A DNA stretch of 64,000 nt from Ga0077530 sp046293075 (GTDB lineage Bacteria; Pseudomonadota; Alphaproteobacteria; Rhizobiales; Hyphomicrobiaceae). Under the pieces are notes generated by a model, which was not told the DNA's origin, searched no databases, and was given only the letters and a program-made list of their open reading frames with translations. Shown one piece after another: positions 43,345 through 51,557 of this stretch. The stretch spans positions 1-64,000 of the forward strand of contig JBKBPL010000015.1 of the NCBI GenBank assembly GCA_046293075.1. Reading direction: 5' to 3'. Position numbers and translations under genes: made by a program. Position 1 is the first letter of the stretch, and every line of letters starts with the position of its first letter.

Positions 43345-44343
43345 CTATTCCGCGGCCACCATCATGGAGCGCCGCCCCGCGCGCTTGGCGGCAAACGCCT
43401 CGGCGGCCTCGCGCACCCAAGCGCCGTCGTCGTGCGCGGCGCGCCGAGCGTTGAGCCGCTGGCGGTTGCAGGGACCTTCGCCCTTGACCACACGCCAGAA
43501 CTCGTCCCAATCGATGGGGCCGAAATCCCAGTGCTGCGTATCCTTGTTCCAGGTGAGCGCGGGATCGGGAACCTGCAGGCCCAGGAAGTGCGCCTGCGGC
43601 ACGGTCGCATCGACGAACTTCTGGCGCAGATCGTCGTTGCTGAAGCGCTTGATCTTCCAGCGCATGGCCTGCTCGGAGTGCACGCTGTACTTGTCCGGAG
43701 GACCGAACATCATGAGTGACGGCCACCACCAGCGGTTGATGGCATCCTGCGCCATGGCCCTCTGCTCCGGCGTGCCGCGCGCGAGCGTCATCATGATCTC
43801 GTAGCCCTGGCGCTGGTGGAAGCTCTCCTCTTTGCAGACGAGGATCATGGCCCGGGCATAGGGGCCATAGCTGCAGCGGCACAGCGGGATCTGGTTCATG
43901 ATCGCCGCGCCATCCACCAGCCAGCCGATGACGCCGATATCCGCCCAACTGAGCGTGGGGTAGTTGAAGATCGACGAATACTTGGCCTTGCCGCTGAGGA
44001 GCTGGCCGACCAGTTCCTCGCGGGAAACGCCGAGTGTCTCGGCGGCGCCGTAGAGATACAGCCCATGACCGGCTTCATCCTGGATCTTGGCCATGAGCTG
44101 AAGTTTGCGCTTGAGGCTCGGAGCGCGGGTCAGCCAGTTGCCTTCCGGCTGCAGGCCGATGATCTCGGAATGGGCGTGCTGCGAGATCTGGCGGATCAGC
44201 GTCTGGCGATAGGCGGCCGGCATCCAATCGGTGGGTTCGATGCGCTCCTCGGCATCGATGCGCGCCTGGAACCGGCGCATGCGCTCGGGGTCTTCCTCGC
44301 TCGCGCTCTGCGACCTCTCGAGGCTCAAGGCCTGTGTGTACAT
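43345..44343 (-). CDS. paaA: Phenylacetyl-CoA epoxidase subunit PaaA (oxygenase)
   Basis: Catalytic di-iron subunit that epoxidises the ring of phenylacetyl-CoA to ring-1,2-epoxyphenylacetyl-CoA. The 332-residue protein begins at the ATG at 44343. It has the PTDWMPAAYRQTLIRQISQH segment, the iron-ligand helices with Glu and ExxH patterns (AKIQDEAGHGLYLYGAAETL; VCKEESFHQRQGYEIMMTLA) and the WNKDTQHWDFGPIDWDEFW ending. A symmetric operator-like site lies 42 bases upstream and a long hairpin separates it from paaX. First gene of paaABCDE. Confidence 0.95.
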   Translation of the reverse strand: MYTQALSLERSQSASEEDPERMRRFQARIDAEERIEPTDWMPAAYRQTLIRQISQHAHSEIIGLQPEGNWLTRAPSLKRKLQLMAKIQDEAGHGLYLYGAAETLGVSREELVGQLLSGKAKYSSIFNYPTLSWADIGVIGWLVDGAAIMNQIPLCRCSYGPYARAMILVCKEESFHQRQGYEIMMTLARGTPEQRAMAQDAINRWWWPSLMMFGPPDKYSVHSEQAMRWKIKRFSNDDLRQKFVDATVPQAHFLGLQVPDPALTWNKDTQHWDFGPIDWDEFWRVVKGEGPCNRQRLNARRAAHDDGAWVREAAEAFAAKRAGRRSMMVAAE

Positions 44344-44384
44344 GCCCTCGCTCCTCCCGATCCAATCCTTGGTGTTGGCTCTAT

Positions 44385-44424
44385 ATGTCACAGAATTTGG
44401 CGTGATGCAAATTTCCTGTAACAT
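44385..44424. promoter_or_regulatory. Inverted-repeat operator upstream of paaA
   Basis: ATGTCACAGAATTTG (44385-44399) and CAAATTTCCTGTAACAT (44408-44424) are inverted copies with one substitution and a 2-base insertion, separated by 8 bases, ending 42 bases before the paaA start. A good candidate site for PaaX or another regulator; the binding protein is inferred. Confidence 0.55.
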
Positions 44425-44525
44425 GATGCCGGCTAGTATGGTGATCCCGTAGTCCGCCGCCACGTCGCGGTAGGTGCCGGAGGCGGACTTCGGAATCTGG
44501 ACCACACGAGAAACATAGGCCTGCT

Positions 44526-44597
44526 GGTGTCCTTTCGATCGCGAGGTTCGTTCGAGAGCCCGCTCCAGAGGGTGACGAACTTCGCGATCGGGACACT
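44526..44597. repeat. Palindromic repeat element, copy C (72 bp)
   Basis: Starts at the paaX stop codon and lies in the paaX-paaA gap. GTGTCC (44527-44532) pairs with GGACAC (44591-44596), and CGATCGCGAGGTTCGT (44536-44551) pairs with ACGAACTTCGCGATCG (44575-44590) at 15 of 16 positions, giving a long imperfect hairpin with a loop of about 23 bases. The right end continues into ACTAG, where the TAG (reverse strand) is the paaX stop. Same family as copies A and B. Confidence 0.65.
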
Positions 44598-45504
44598 AGC
44601 CCTGGAACCGCCGCCCCAGATCGGCCGCGGCGGGGGGCAGCCCGCCATTCTGGTCGACGGCGTTCTGATCCAGCCAGCGCTCCGAGCTGGCCAGAATGCG
44701 GCGGTAGGCGCCGGCAATCAGGGCGCGCGCACGCGTCCCCGGCCAGTCCTCGGGCAACATGGCGCGCGGCAGCAGCGGATCCCGCAGGACGATGCGGCGC
44801 CAGTCATGGACCAGCAAGATGCGCAGTTGGAAAGCCTGGGCTCCGCTCAGTCGCCTGCCCTCTGCGATTTCGTCCGCGACCGGACCGAACGTCCTCAGGA
44901 AATTCCGGTAAGCCGCAGCCAGCTCGTCGAGTTGCCAGCAGGCCTGCGCCAGCATCCTCACCTCGGGCTCGCTTCCCGGCCGCGCCACCAAGAGGATTGC
45001 TTTGCCGCGGTCGGTCTCCGGGGTACCGGGTATGACACCACTCGTGCGCGGCCGCAGCAACACGTTGGCGGCAGCCTGGCCGTAACCCTCGCGCAGCTTC
45101 TGATCGCGGTACGCGGCGCGCTGCATCGCATCAGGGCTGGTGACGATGAGGAGATCAAGCTCACCCGACCAGACAGGATCGCCGGCGCGATAGATGCGGG
45201 TCGTCGCGGCGGCAAACTCTGCGGCTCTCTGGGCGGAGAGGCGGTAGTAGCTGCGCTTGCCGACACGCGTGCGCTCGAACCAGCCGTCGCTGACCAGCCG
45301 AGAGATCGCCGTGCGCACGAGACCAGGCTCGACGCCAAAGCCGGCCATCATCTCAAGCAGCGACCCGAGCCACAGCGAGCCACCGCGGGGCACAATGGCA
45401 TCACCATAGATGGTTACGATCAGCGATCCGGCGCGTATGGGGCGGCGGCGCTCGAAGCTCTTCAGCAGGGCGTCGAACCTGCGCGTCTCGATCTTTGCGG
45501 TCAT
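44596..45504 (-). CDS. paaX: Phenylacetate pathway repressor PaaX
   Basis: GntR-like repressor whose ligand is phenylacetyl-CoA. The 302-residue product matches PaaX: RAGSLIVTIYGDAIVPRGGS, WLGSLLEMMAGFGVEPGLVR, TAISRLVSDGWFERTRVGKR (the winged helix), then the central and C-terminal domains with WSGELDLLIVTS and LVHDWRRIVLRDPLLPRAML. The ATG at 45504 follows an in-frame GTG at 45507. It is co-oriented with and upstream of paaA, after livF, so it is probably part of the unit it controls. Confidence 0.93.
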   Translation of the reverse strand: MTAKIETRRFDALLKSFERRRPIRAGSLIVTIYGDAIVPRGGSLWLGSLLEMMAGFGVEPGLVRTAISRLVSDGWFERTRVGKRSYYRLSAQRAAEFAAATTRIYRAGDPVWSGELDLLIVTSPDAMQRAAYRDQKLREGYGQAAANVLLRPRTSGVIPGTPETDRGKAILLVARPGSEPEVRMLAQACWQLDELAAAYRNFLRTFGPVADEIAEGRRLSGAQAFQLRILLVHDWRRIVLRDPLLPRAMLPEDWPGTRARALIAGAYRRILASSERWLDQNAVDQNGGLPPAAADLGRRFQG

Positions 45505-45561
45505 CACCCGCGAGTATTAGCCGATCCGCTTGCCTAATGGGAGCCGGCCCTGCGGCGTGCA

Positions 45562-46263
45562 CTACATTCCAAGGTATGCGGCCTGCACTTTCTCGTCGGC
45601 CAGCAACGCGCGCCCACTGCCTTCCATGATGAGTGAACCGGTCTCGAGCACATAGCCTCGATCGGCAATGGAGAGCGCGGCAAACGCGTTCTGCTCGACC
45701 AAGAAGACCGTGGTCCCCTCGCGCTTCAGAACGTCGATCGCCGCCAGGATCTGGTCCACCAGGATTGGGGCGAGGCCCATGCTCGGCTCGTCCAGGAGCA
45801 GCAGTGCCGGCTTCGCCATCAGGGCGCGGCCGATGGCGAGCATCTGCTGCTGCCCTCCGGAAAGATCGCCGCCAGGGCGGGTGCGGAAGTCCTTCAGGAC
45901 CGGAAACAGCGCGAACACGCGCTCCATGTCCTCTTGGATTTCGTGGTCGCGACGCAGGTAGGCACCGAGGCGGAGATTGTCGTGGACCGACAGGTTAGCG
46001 AATATCTGCCGCCCCTCGGGCGCGTGGCCAATGCCGGCGGCAACGCGGGCGTGCGGAGGGGCCCGCGTGATGTCGGTGCCTTTGAATACAATCGAGCCGC
46101 CGCACGTTGGCTGCACGCCCGAGATGGCCCTGAGCAGCGTGGTCTTGCCGGCGCCATTGCCGCCGACCAGGGCCACGGTCTCCCCCTGACGCACCTCGAG
46201 GCTCACCTCGCGCAACGCCTGGATGCGCCCGTAACGGCTGGATAACCGCTCAACCTTGAGCAC
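45562..46263 (-). CDS. livF: Branched-chain-type ABC transporter ATPase LivF (first system)
   Basis: One of two ATPases of a HAAT-family importer. The 233-residue protein has Walker A VGGNGAGKTTLLRAI, signature LSGGQQQMLAIGRAL, Walker B LLLLDEPSMGLAP and the H-loop region FLVEQNA (Gln in place of His is usual for LivF). The start is a GTG at 46263, with AGAGGTGG upstream, overlapping livG by 14 bases; the ATG at 46281 has no ribosome site. Last transporter gene, 57 bases before paaX. Confidence 0.9.
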   Translation of the reverse strand: MLKVERLSSRYGRIQALREVSLEVRQGETVALVGGNGAGKTTLLRAISGVQPTCGGSIVFKGTDITRAPPHARVAAGIGHAPEGRQIFANLSVHDNLRLGAYLRRDHEIQEDMERVFALFPVLKDFRTRPGGDLSGGQQQMLAIGRALMAKPALLLLDEPSMGLAPILVDQILAAIDVLKREGTTVFLVEQNAFAALSIADRGYVLETGSLIMEGSGRALLADEKVQAAYLGM

Positions 46264-47035
46264 GCACCACCTCTTGTCCATGCGAGCCGAGATAGGCGCG
46301 GATCACGTCCGGATTGCTGCGCACCTCGGCGGCACTGCCCTCGGCAAGCTTGCGACCGCGATCGAGCACGAGGATATGATCCGAGATCTTCATAACGAGC
46401 TTCATGTCGTGCTCGACGAGAGCGACGGTTAGGCCCCTGCGCGAGATCTGCTGGATCAGCCCGTCGATCTCCTCGGTCTCCACCGAATTGCAGCCGGCCG
46501 CGGGCTCGTCGAGAAGCAGCAACCTCGGTTCGCTCGCGAGGGCGCGGGCAATCTCCATGCGCTTGAGCGCGCCGTACGGCAGCCCGCCGGCGATGCGGTC
46601 GACGTAGGCGCCGAGCCCGACAAATCCGATGAATTCGCGCGCCCTTTCGGCGCATTCGCGGTTGGCCTGCCGGACCGATGGCAGCCGCAGGGCGTGGGCC
46701 AGTATGCCCTTGGGCTCGTGCAGATGCCGCCCGACCATGACGTTTTCGAGCACCGTGAGGCGGAAGAAGACCTGCAGGTTCTGAAACGTGCGGGACAATC
46801 CGGCGCGTGCCAGCTGGTGCGGCTCCTTGCCGGTGACATCCCCGCCATCGAAGCGGATGCGGCCGCGGTCCGGCCGGTAGATCCCGGATATCATGTTGAA
46901 CAGCGTCGTCTTGCCGGCGCCGTTGGGGCCGATGATCGAGAAGATGCGGCCCGCCGGAATCTCGAAGGAGAGGTCATCGACAGCGGAGATGCCGCCGAAG
47001 TTGATCCCGAGTCCGTCGACGTGCAGCAGGCTCAT
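46250..47035 (-). CDS. livG: Branched-chain-type ABC transporter ATPase LivG (first system)
   Basis: Second ATPase of the importer, 261 residues. Walker A IGPNGAGKTTLFNMISG, Walker B RLLLLDEPAAGCNSVETEEI and H-loop VALVEHDMKLVMKISD are intact. The signature reads YGALKRMEIARALAS instead of LSGGQ, as is common in LivG (PYGxxRxxEIARAL). Its ATG overlaps the livM stop, and it overlaps livF, so the cassette is translationally coupled. Confidence 0.9.
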   Translation of the reverse strand: MSLLHVDGLGINFGGISAVDDLSFEIPAGRIFSIIGPNGAGKTTLFNMISGIYRPDRGRIRFDGGDVTGKEPHQLARAGLSRTFQNLQVFFRLTVLENVMVGRHLHEPKGILAHALRLPSVRQANRECAERAREFIGFVGLGAYVDRIAGGLPYGALKRMEIARALASEPRLLLLDEPAAGCNSVETEEIDGLIQQISRRGLTVALVEHDMKLVMKISDHILVLDRGRKLAEGSAAEVRSNPDVIRAYLGSHGQEVVRAQG

Positions 47036-47982
47036 GGCGCTCTCCTGCCGAACCGGCTCGCAATCGCCGGCAGAATGCCGTGGGGCAGGAAAATCATGAT
47101 CAGCATCATTGTCAGGCCGAGAACGACCTGCTCGTAGTCATGGAGAACCGTGAGTATCTGCGGCAGTGCGCGCAGCAGGCCTGCCCCGACGACGGCGCCA
47201 ATGATGGAGCCCATGCCGCCCAGGACGCTCATCGTTACCAGCTCGATCGAGTGCAGGAAGCCGGCCGAGGTCGGCGTGATGTGGCCGTCGGATAGGGCGG
47301 CCATCGAGCCCGCGATGCTGGCATATCCTGCGGATATCGTGAATGCGGCGAGCTTGTAGCGGGCGACGTCGACACCGTTTACGGCGGCGGCGACCTGCGA
47401 GTCATGCAGCGCGCGGAGCGCGCGGCCGGTCGGGCTGTCCACAAGATTGAGCGCCAGCCAAATACCCGCGAGCAGTACGCCGGCGCTTGTCCAGTACCAC
47501 ATGCGCGAGCCGCGGACGACGAAGCCCAGGATCTCGAGGCGCGGCACGCCCATACCGTCAGGACCGCCGGTCCAGGTCGCTTCGTTTGTCAGAATCATGT
47601 TGACCAGAATGCCGAACCCGAGTGTCGCCACCGCCAGGTAATGGCCGCGCAATCTCAAGATCGGACGCCCTACCAGCCACGCGATCAACAGGGTGAGCAG
47701 GAGGCCGGCCACAAGGCTCGCCAACGGCGGGATGCCGAGATGCGTCGGGCCGATGGCGACGGCGTAGGCGCCGAGGCCCCAGAAGCCCGCGTGGCCCAGG
47801 CTGACCTGCCCGGCAAAGCCCATGAGCACGTTGAGGCCGACCACAGCCAAGGCCACGATGAAGATGCTGGCGCCGATCTCGTAGTAAAAGACCGACGGAA
47901 ACGAGACAGGCGCTACGGCGATCAGGATCCCAAGCACGAGCAGGGGGCCGAGCCGACCCTTGAGCAGAGCGAAGACCATCAT
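47032..47982 (-). CDS. livM: Branched-chain-type ABC transporter permease LivM (first system)
   Basis: Inner-membrane permease, 316 residues with about ten hydrophobic helices. It has the family block VGLNVLMGFAGQVSLGHAGF, the loop LRGHYLAVATLGFGILVNMI and the ATPase-coupling segment GRALRALHDSQVAAAVNGVD. The start ATG overlaps the livH stop. It pairs with LivH to form the channel; substrate is unknown but the operon leads into paa genes. Confidence 0.9.
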   Translation of the reverse strand: MMVFALLKGRLGPLLVLGILIAVAPVSFPSVFYYEIGASIFIVALAVVGLNVLMGFAGQVSLGHAGFWGLGAYAVAIGPTHLGIPPLASLVAGLLLTLLIAWLVGRPILRLRGHYLAVATLGFGILVNMILTNEATWTGGPDGMGVPRLEILGFVVRGSRMWYWTSAGVLLAGIWLALNLVDSPTGRALRALHDSQVAAAVNGVDVARYKLAAFTISAGYASIAGSMAALSDGHITPTSAGFLHSIELVTMSVLGGMGSIIGAVVGAGLLRALPQILTVLHDYEQVVLGLTMMLIMIFLPHGILPAIASRFGRRAP

Positions 47983-48851
47983 ACTCTCTCGATCCGGCCG
48001 CGGCCGAACAGGCCGTGCGGTAGGACGAACAAGGTGAGCAGGATCACGATAAACGCCACTGCATCCTTGTATTTGGAGCTGATCAGGCCGGCGCTGAACT
48101 GCTCGACGACGCCGACGACGAGGCCCCCGACGACGGCGCCAAGCGGATTGCCCATGCCACCAAGCATGGCGGCGGCAAAACCCTTGAGGGCAAGCAGCGT
48201 CCCAACATCATAGCTGGTCAAGGTGATGGGCGTGATGAGAGCGCCCGCGAGGGCACCGAGCGCTGCCGAAAGCGCGAAGGAGAGCGCAACCATACGGTCG
48301 GTGTCGATGCCAACGAGCTTGGCGGCCAGGCGATTGTCCGCGGTGGCGGCAATCGCTTTGCCCGCGAGCGTGCGCTCGAAAAACTGCCACAGCAATACGA
48401 ATGCGAGCGCCGCGCCTGCCAAGACCCATAAGCTTTGCGGGAGCAGAGTCGCGCCAAGCACATGGAACGGCGCCTCTCCGGAGAAGGCCGGAAAGCGATG
48501 AAACTGTTTGCCGAACAGGTTCTGGGCGGCGCCGCGCAGGAGGATCGACGCTCCGATCGTGATGATGATGAGGGCGACGACGGAAGCGCCGCGCGCCGGC
48601 TCGATGGCGAACTTGTGCAGGGCGAGCCCAACGATCACGGCCGCAAGAACCGCGAGTGGAGCTGCAGCCCACAGCGGCACGCCGGCGGCGTAAAGAAAGA
48701 AGGTCACCATTCCGCCGATCATCACGAACTCGCCTTGTGCGAAGTTCACGACATCCGACGCGTTGTAGATGATGGTGAAGCCGAGCGCGACCAGTGCGTA
48801 GATCGCGCCGACCGTCAGTCCTGAAAACAGGAACTGCATCAGTTCAGGCAT
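47979..48851 (-). CDS. livH: Branched-chain-type ABC transporter permease LivH (first system)
   Basis: 290-residue inner-membrane permease. N-terminal FLFSGLTVGAIYALVALGFT, then IIYNASDVVNFAQGEFVMIG (a LivH hallmark), and the EAA-like coupling loop GKAIAATADNRLAAKLVGID. Eight or so hydrophobic segments follow. It is 76 bases downstream of the substrate-binding protein gene and coupled to livM by an ATGA overlap. Confidence 0.9.
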   Translation of the reverse strand: MPELMQFLFSGLTVGAIYALVALGFTIIYNASDVVNFAQGEFVMIGGMVTFFLYAAGVPLWAAAPLAVLAAVIVGLALHKFAIEPARGASVVALIIITIGASILLRGAAQNLFGKQFHRFPAFSGEAPFHVLGATLLPQSLWVLAGAALAFVLLWQFFERTLAGKAIAATADNRLAAKLVGIDTDRMVALSFALSAALGALAGALITPITLTSYDVGTLLALKGFAAAMLGGMGNPLGAVVGGLVVGVVEQFSAGLISSKYKDAVAFIVILLTLFVLPHGLFGRGRIERV

Positions 48852-48927
48852 AGAGGTGCCGCCATCACTCGTTCGAGAGGCGGCGAGCGCGCCACACGCG
48901 CGTCCCGCCGCCCAGCAGGCCTAGCCG

Positions 48928-50076
48928 CTACTGCAGCAGCGCCCAATCGCGGTTCCTGATCTCGAGCATGCGGAAAGCGGAAAGATCAAGTCCCATGTGG
49001 TCGGTCGGGGACATATTCACAACGCCGCCCGTGCCGATGAAGCCCTTGGTCTTCTCGATCTCGTCGCGGATCTTCTCGCCGTCGAGGGAATTCGCCCGCT
49101 TGATTGCCTCGACCAGGATGTTGAGGCCGTCATAGGCGTGACCGCCGAAAGTGGATACCGGCTGCTTCGCATACGCCGTGAAAGCCTTGCTGTAGTTGAT
49201 AACGACCGGCCGCTGCGGATCGTTGGCCGGCAGCTTGTCGGCGATCAACAGTGCGGCCGCCGGCAGCCTCACCCCTTCGGCCGCATCGCCAGCCGCATCG
49301 ATGAAAGCCTTCGAGGCGACGCCATGGCTCTGGTAAAGCGGCACGGTAAAGCCGAGCTGCTTGAAGTTGCGCGTCACGATCGCGGGGCCTTGGCCAAAGC
49401 CGGGGTTCAGAACGGCCTGAAGGCCGGGCTTGGCTTTCACGTTTGTGAGCTGCGGTGTCATGTCAGTGTCGCGCGGGCCGTAGGTCTCGTCCGCCAGAAT
49501 CTCGATGCCATACTTGCCGGCGACCTTCTTGCACTCCTGCTGCATCGACTTGCCGAAGGCATCTTGTCCCGAGATCATGCCGATCTTGGTCAACCCGCGC
49601 GCCTTCATGTCCGTGAAGATCTTCTCGCAGGCCATCTTGTCGGTATGCGGCGTCTTGAAGACGAACTTCTTGACCGGCTCGATGATGACCACCGCACCGG
49701 CCAGCGAGATGAACGGCAGCTTGGCTTCCTCGAACACGGGGATCATCGCCATGGTGTCGCCCGTCGTCGAGCCGCCGACCTGAGCGATGACCTTGTCTTC
49801 CGCGACAAGGCGCGTGGCGAATTGCTTGGCCTTGGCGGCATCGCCTCCAGAGTCATAGATCACGATCTCTATCTGCTTGCCGAGCAGGCCGCCTTTGGCG
49901 TTGATCTGCTCGGCCAGCATCCTGAGCGTCTTGGCCTCGGGATCACCCAGAAACGAGGCCGGACCGGTAACCGCCAGCACGGCGCCGATTTTGATCTTGT
50001 CCTGCGCCGTTGCAGCGCCGCTCGCGAAGATCGAGCCAACCATGGCCAAAGCTAGAAGACTGCGCCTTAGAATCAT
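48928..50076 (-). CDS. Periplasmic substrate-binding protein (LivK-like, first system)
   Basis: 382-residue periplasmic binding protein of the type 1 fold. The signal peptide is MILRRSLLALAMVGSIFASG ending ATAQD. The mature protein begins KIKIGAVLAVTGPASFLGDP and has the two-lobe pattern with GGSTTGDTMAMIPVFEEAKL and SGQDAFGKSMQQECKKVAGK. GGGAGGTG lies seven bases before the ATG at 50076. It heads the livKHMGF-paaX-paaABCDE run on the minus strand. The ligand is inferred, from context, to be an aromatic acid rather than leucine. Confidence 0.88.
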   Translation of the reverse strand: MILRRSLLALAMVGSIFASGAATAQDKIKIGAVLAVTGPASFLGDPEAKTLRMLAEQINAKGGLLGKQIEIVIYDSGGDAAKAKQFATRLVAEDKVIAQVGGSTTGDTMAMIPVFEEAKLPFISLAGAVVIIEPVKKFVFKTPHTDKMACEKIFTDMKARGLTKIGMISGQDAFGKSMQQECKKVAGKYGIEILADETYGPRDTDMTPQLTNVKAKPGLQAVLNPGFGQGPAIVTRNFKQLGFTVPLYQSHGVASKAFIDAAGDAAEGVRLPAAALLIADKLPANDPQRPVVINYSKAFTAYAKQPVSTFGGHAYDGLNILVEAIKRANSLDGEKIRDEIEKTKGFIGTGGVVNMSPTDHMGLDLSAFRMLEIRNRDWALLQ

Positions 50077-50103
50077 GTGATTCACCTCCCTAGTGCGATT
50101 GTC

Positions 50104-50117
50104 CCAATCAGGATTGG
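50104..50117. promoter_or_regulatory. Palindrome upstream of the first livK-like gene
   Basis: CCAATC-AG-GATTGG, perfect 6-base arms with 2-base spacer, centred about 35 bases before the substrate-binding protein start, where an operator overlapping the transcript start could lie. Confidence 0.4.
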
Positions 50118-50155
50118 AGCTTTGTGGGCCTCTTTGGTTGGGGCCATGCGTTCTC

Positions 50156-50533
50156 TCAGGCCACGGCGGTGCGGCGGATGCTCACCCGGCGGGACCGGCC
50201 AGCGACGAGTGCCGCGTTCGCAGGATCGGCGCGGCCCGCTCGCTTGGCGCCACCTACGCGGTCGTCACTGAATGACGCGCCCTGATTTAAGAAGCGACGC
50301 CCGGTCAGATGGCAGGATAAGTTGACGCTCGCTGCGGTGGCTTCAGCCGCTGCCTCATCCAGCATGACGGGGTCCGCTGAATGCGCCCTCTCCGGGATCG
50401 CAACCCTGGCGCGCGCAACCTGTGCAGCCTCGGGGTTGTCGATCCGCTTTTCGACAGCTCCCGCCATGCCACAGGCAAGCGCCAGCTGCGTCCTCTCAAG
50501 AGTCGCGCGATGCGCTTCAAAGCAGCTTTGCAT
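50156..50533 (-). CDS. Uncertain ORF, phasin-like N-terminus
   Basis: 125-codon ORF in the 0.7 kb gap between the two divergent paa units. The first part (MQSCFEAHRATLERTQLALA, then MAGAVEKRIDNPEAA) recalls the N-terminal helix of phasin-type granule proteins, and GGGGAGG sits six bases before the ATG. The C-terminal 45 residues are Arg/Ser-rich and do not look like the family. It may be a decayed phasin gene or non-coding sequence. It also overlaps where the promoter of the minus-strand liv operon could lie. Confidence 0.3.
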   Translation of the reverse strand: MQSCFEAHRATLERTQLALACGMAGAVEKRIDNPEAAQVARARVAIPERAHSADPVMLDEAAAEATAASVNLSCHLTGRRFLNQGASFSDDRVGGAKRAGRADPANAALVAGRSRRVSIRRTAVA

Positions 50534-50641
50534 GGCCATCCTCCCCGGAGCCGGGTTTATCCCGGCTCGTGCGCGGCTCTCGGACTGTTCCGCACCGGGC
50601 AGAGCGATGAGCCTGACGTCTAATTGGGTGCGAATTTATAG

Positions 50642-50663
50642 ATTGACCGACTGGACGGTCAAT
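50642..50663. promoter_or_regulatory. TetR-type operator upstream of paaG
   Basis: ATTGACCG-ACTGGA-CGGTCAAT, perfect 8-base arms around a 6-base spacer, 95 bases before the paaG start. GACCG/CGGTC arms are typical of TetR regulators of aryl- and acyl-CoA genes, so the TetR protein encoded at the end of the paaGIK unit is the likely binder. Confidence 0.65.
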
Positions 50664-50757
50664 GAGAAAAATCCCTGCATCGCGACAACAATGGAACGAG
50701 CCGTGCGGGCTGCATACGGGGCCGCAGCGATCAGAACAGGCCTTAAGGAGGAGCGCG

Positions 50758-51555
50758 ATGACTGCCAGCATCACGATCACGGTCGAAGATTCGGACGGCG
50801 TGCGCATCATCACGCTGAACCGGCCGGATAAGCTCAACTCGTTCAACGAGGAGATGCACGGCGCGTTGCGTGCGGCGCTCGCTGGCGCCGGCGCCGACAG
50901 CGTGCGCGCGGTGCTGCTCACGGGCGCAGGCAAGGGCTTCTGCGCGGGGCAGGATCTTTCCGACCGCGTCCAAGGCGAAGGCGGCAAGGCGCCGGATCTC
51001 GGCCAGACCATCGACACGCTTTGGAATCCGTTGGTGCGCGCGATCCGCGCGCTGGCAAAGCCGGTCGTGTGTGCGGTCAATGGCGTCGCCGCTGGCGCCG
51101 GCGCCAACGTGGCGCTTTGCTGCGATATCGTGCTTGCGGCGCGGTCCGCGCGGTTCATCCAGCCGTTCTGCAGGCTCGGGCTGGTGCCCGATTCCGGCGG
51201 CACCTATCACCTGCCCCGCTTGGTCGGCGAAGCGCGGGCTAAGGGATTGGCCATGCTTGGCGATGCGCTCAGCGCTGAGCAGGCCGAGGCCTGGGGCCTG
51301 ATCTGGAAGGTGATCGACGATGACAAGCTGCTGGCCGAGGCCCGCAAGCTCGCGGCGCATCTGGCCACGCAGCCAACCTATGGCCTGGGGCTCGTCAAGC
51401 GCGCCATCCATGCCAGTGCCACCAACTCGTTCGATGCCCAGATCGACCTGGAACGCGACCTCCAGCGCGAGGCCGGCCGCACGCCAGACTATGCTGAAGG
51501 CGTGCGCGCGTTCTTCGAGAAGCGAACTCCGCAATTCACGGGCCGGAAAGCCTGA
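50758..51555 (+). CDS. paaG: Ring-epoxyphenylacetyl-CoA isomerase PaaG (enoyl-CoA hydratase family)
   Basis: Crotonase-fold enzyme expected to convert ring-1,2-epoxyphenylacetyl-CoA to the oxepin-CoA. The 265-residue product has VRIITLNRPDKLNSFNEEMH, the oxyanion-hole segments AGKGFCAGQDLSDR and NGVAAGAGANVALCCDIVLA, and the Asp-containing RLGLVPDSGGTYHLPRLVGE. The oxepin-forming family usually has QDL and PDSGG as here. AAGGAGGAG lies just before the ATG. First gene of the paaG-paaI-paaK-tetR unit. Confidence 0.88.
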   Translation: MTASITITVEDSDGVRIITLNRPDKLNSFNEEMHGALRAALAGAGADSVRAVLLTGAGKGFCAGQDLSDRVQGEGGKAPDLGQTIDTLWNPLVRAIRALAKPVVCAVNGVAAGAGANVALCCDIVLAARSARFIQPFCRLGLVPDSGGTYHLPRLVGEARAKGLAMLGDALSAEQAEAWGLIWKVIDDDKLLAEARKLAAHLATQPTYGLGLVKRAIHASATNSFDAQIDLERDLQREAGRTPDYAEGVRAFFEKRTPQFTGRKA

Positions 51556-51557
51556 CC

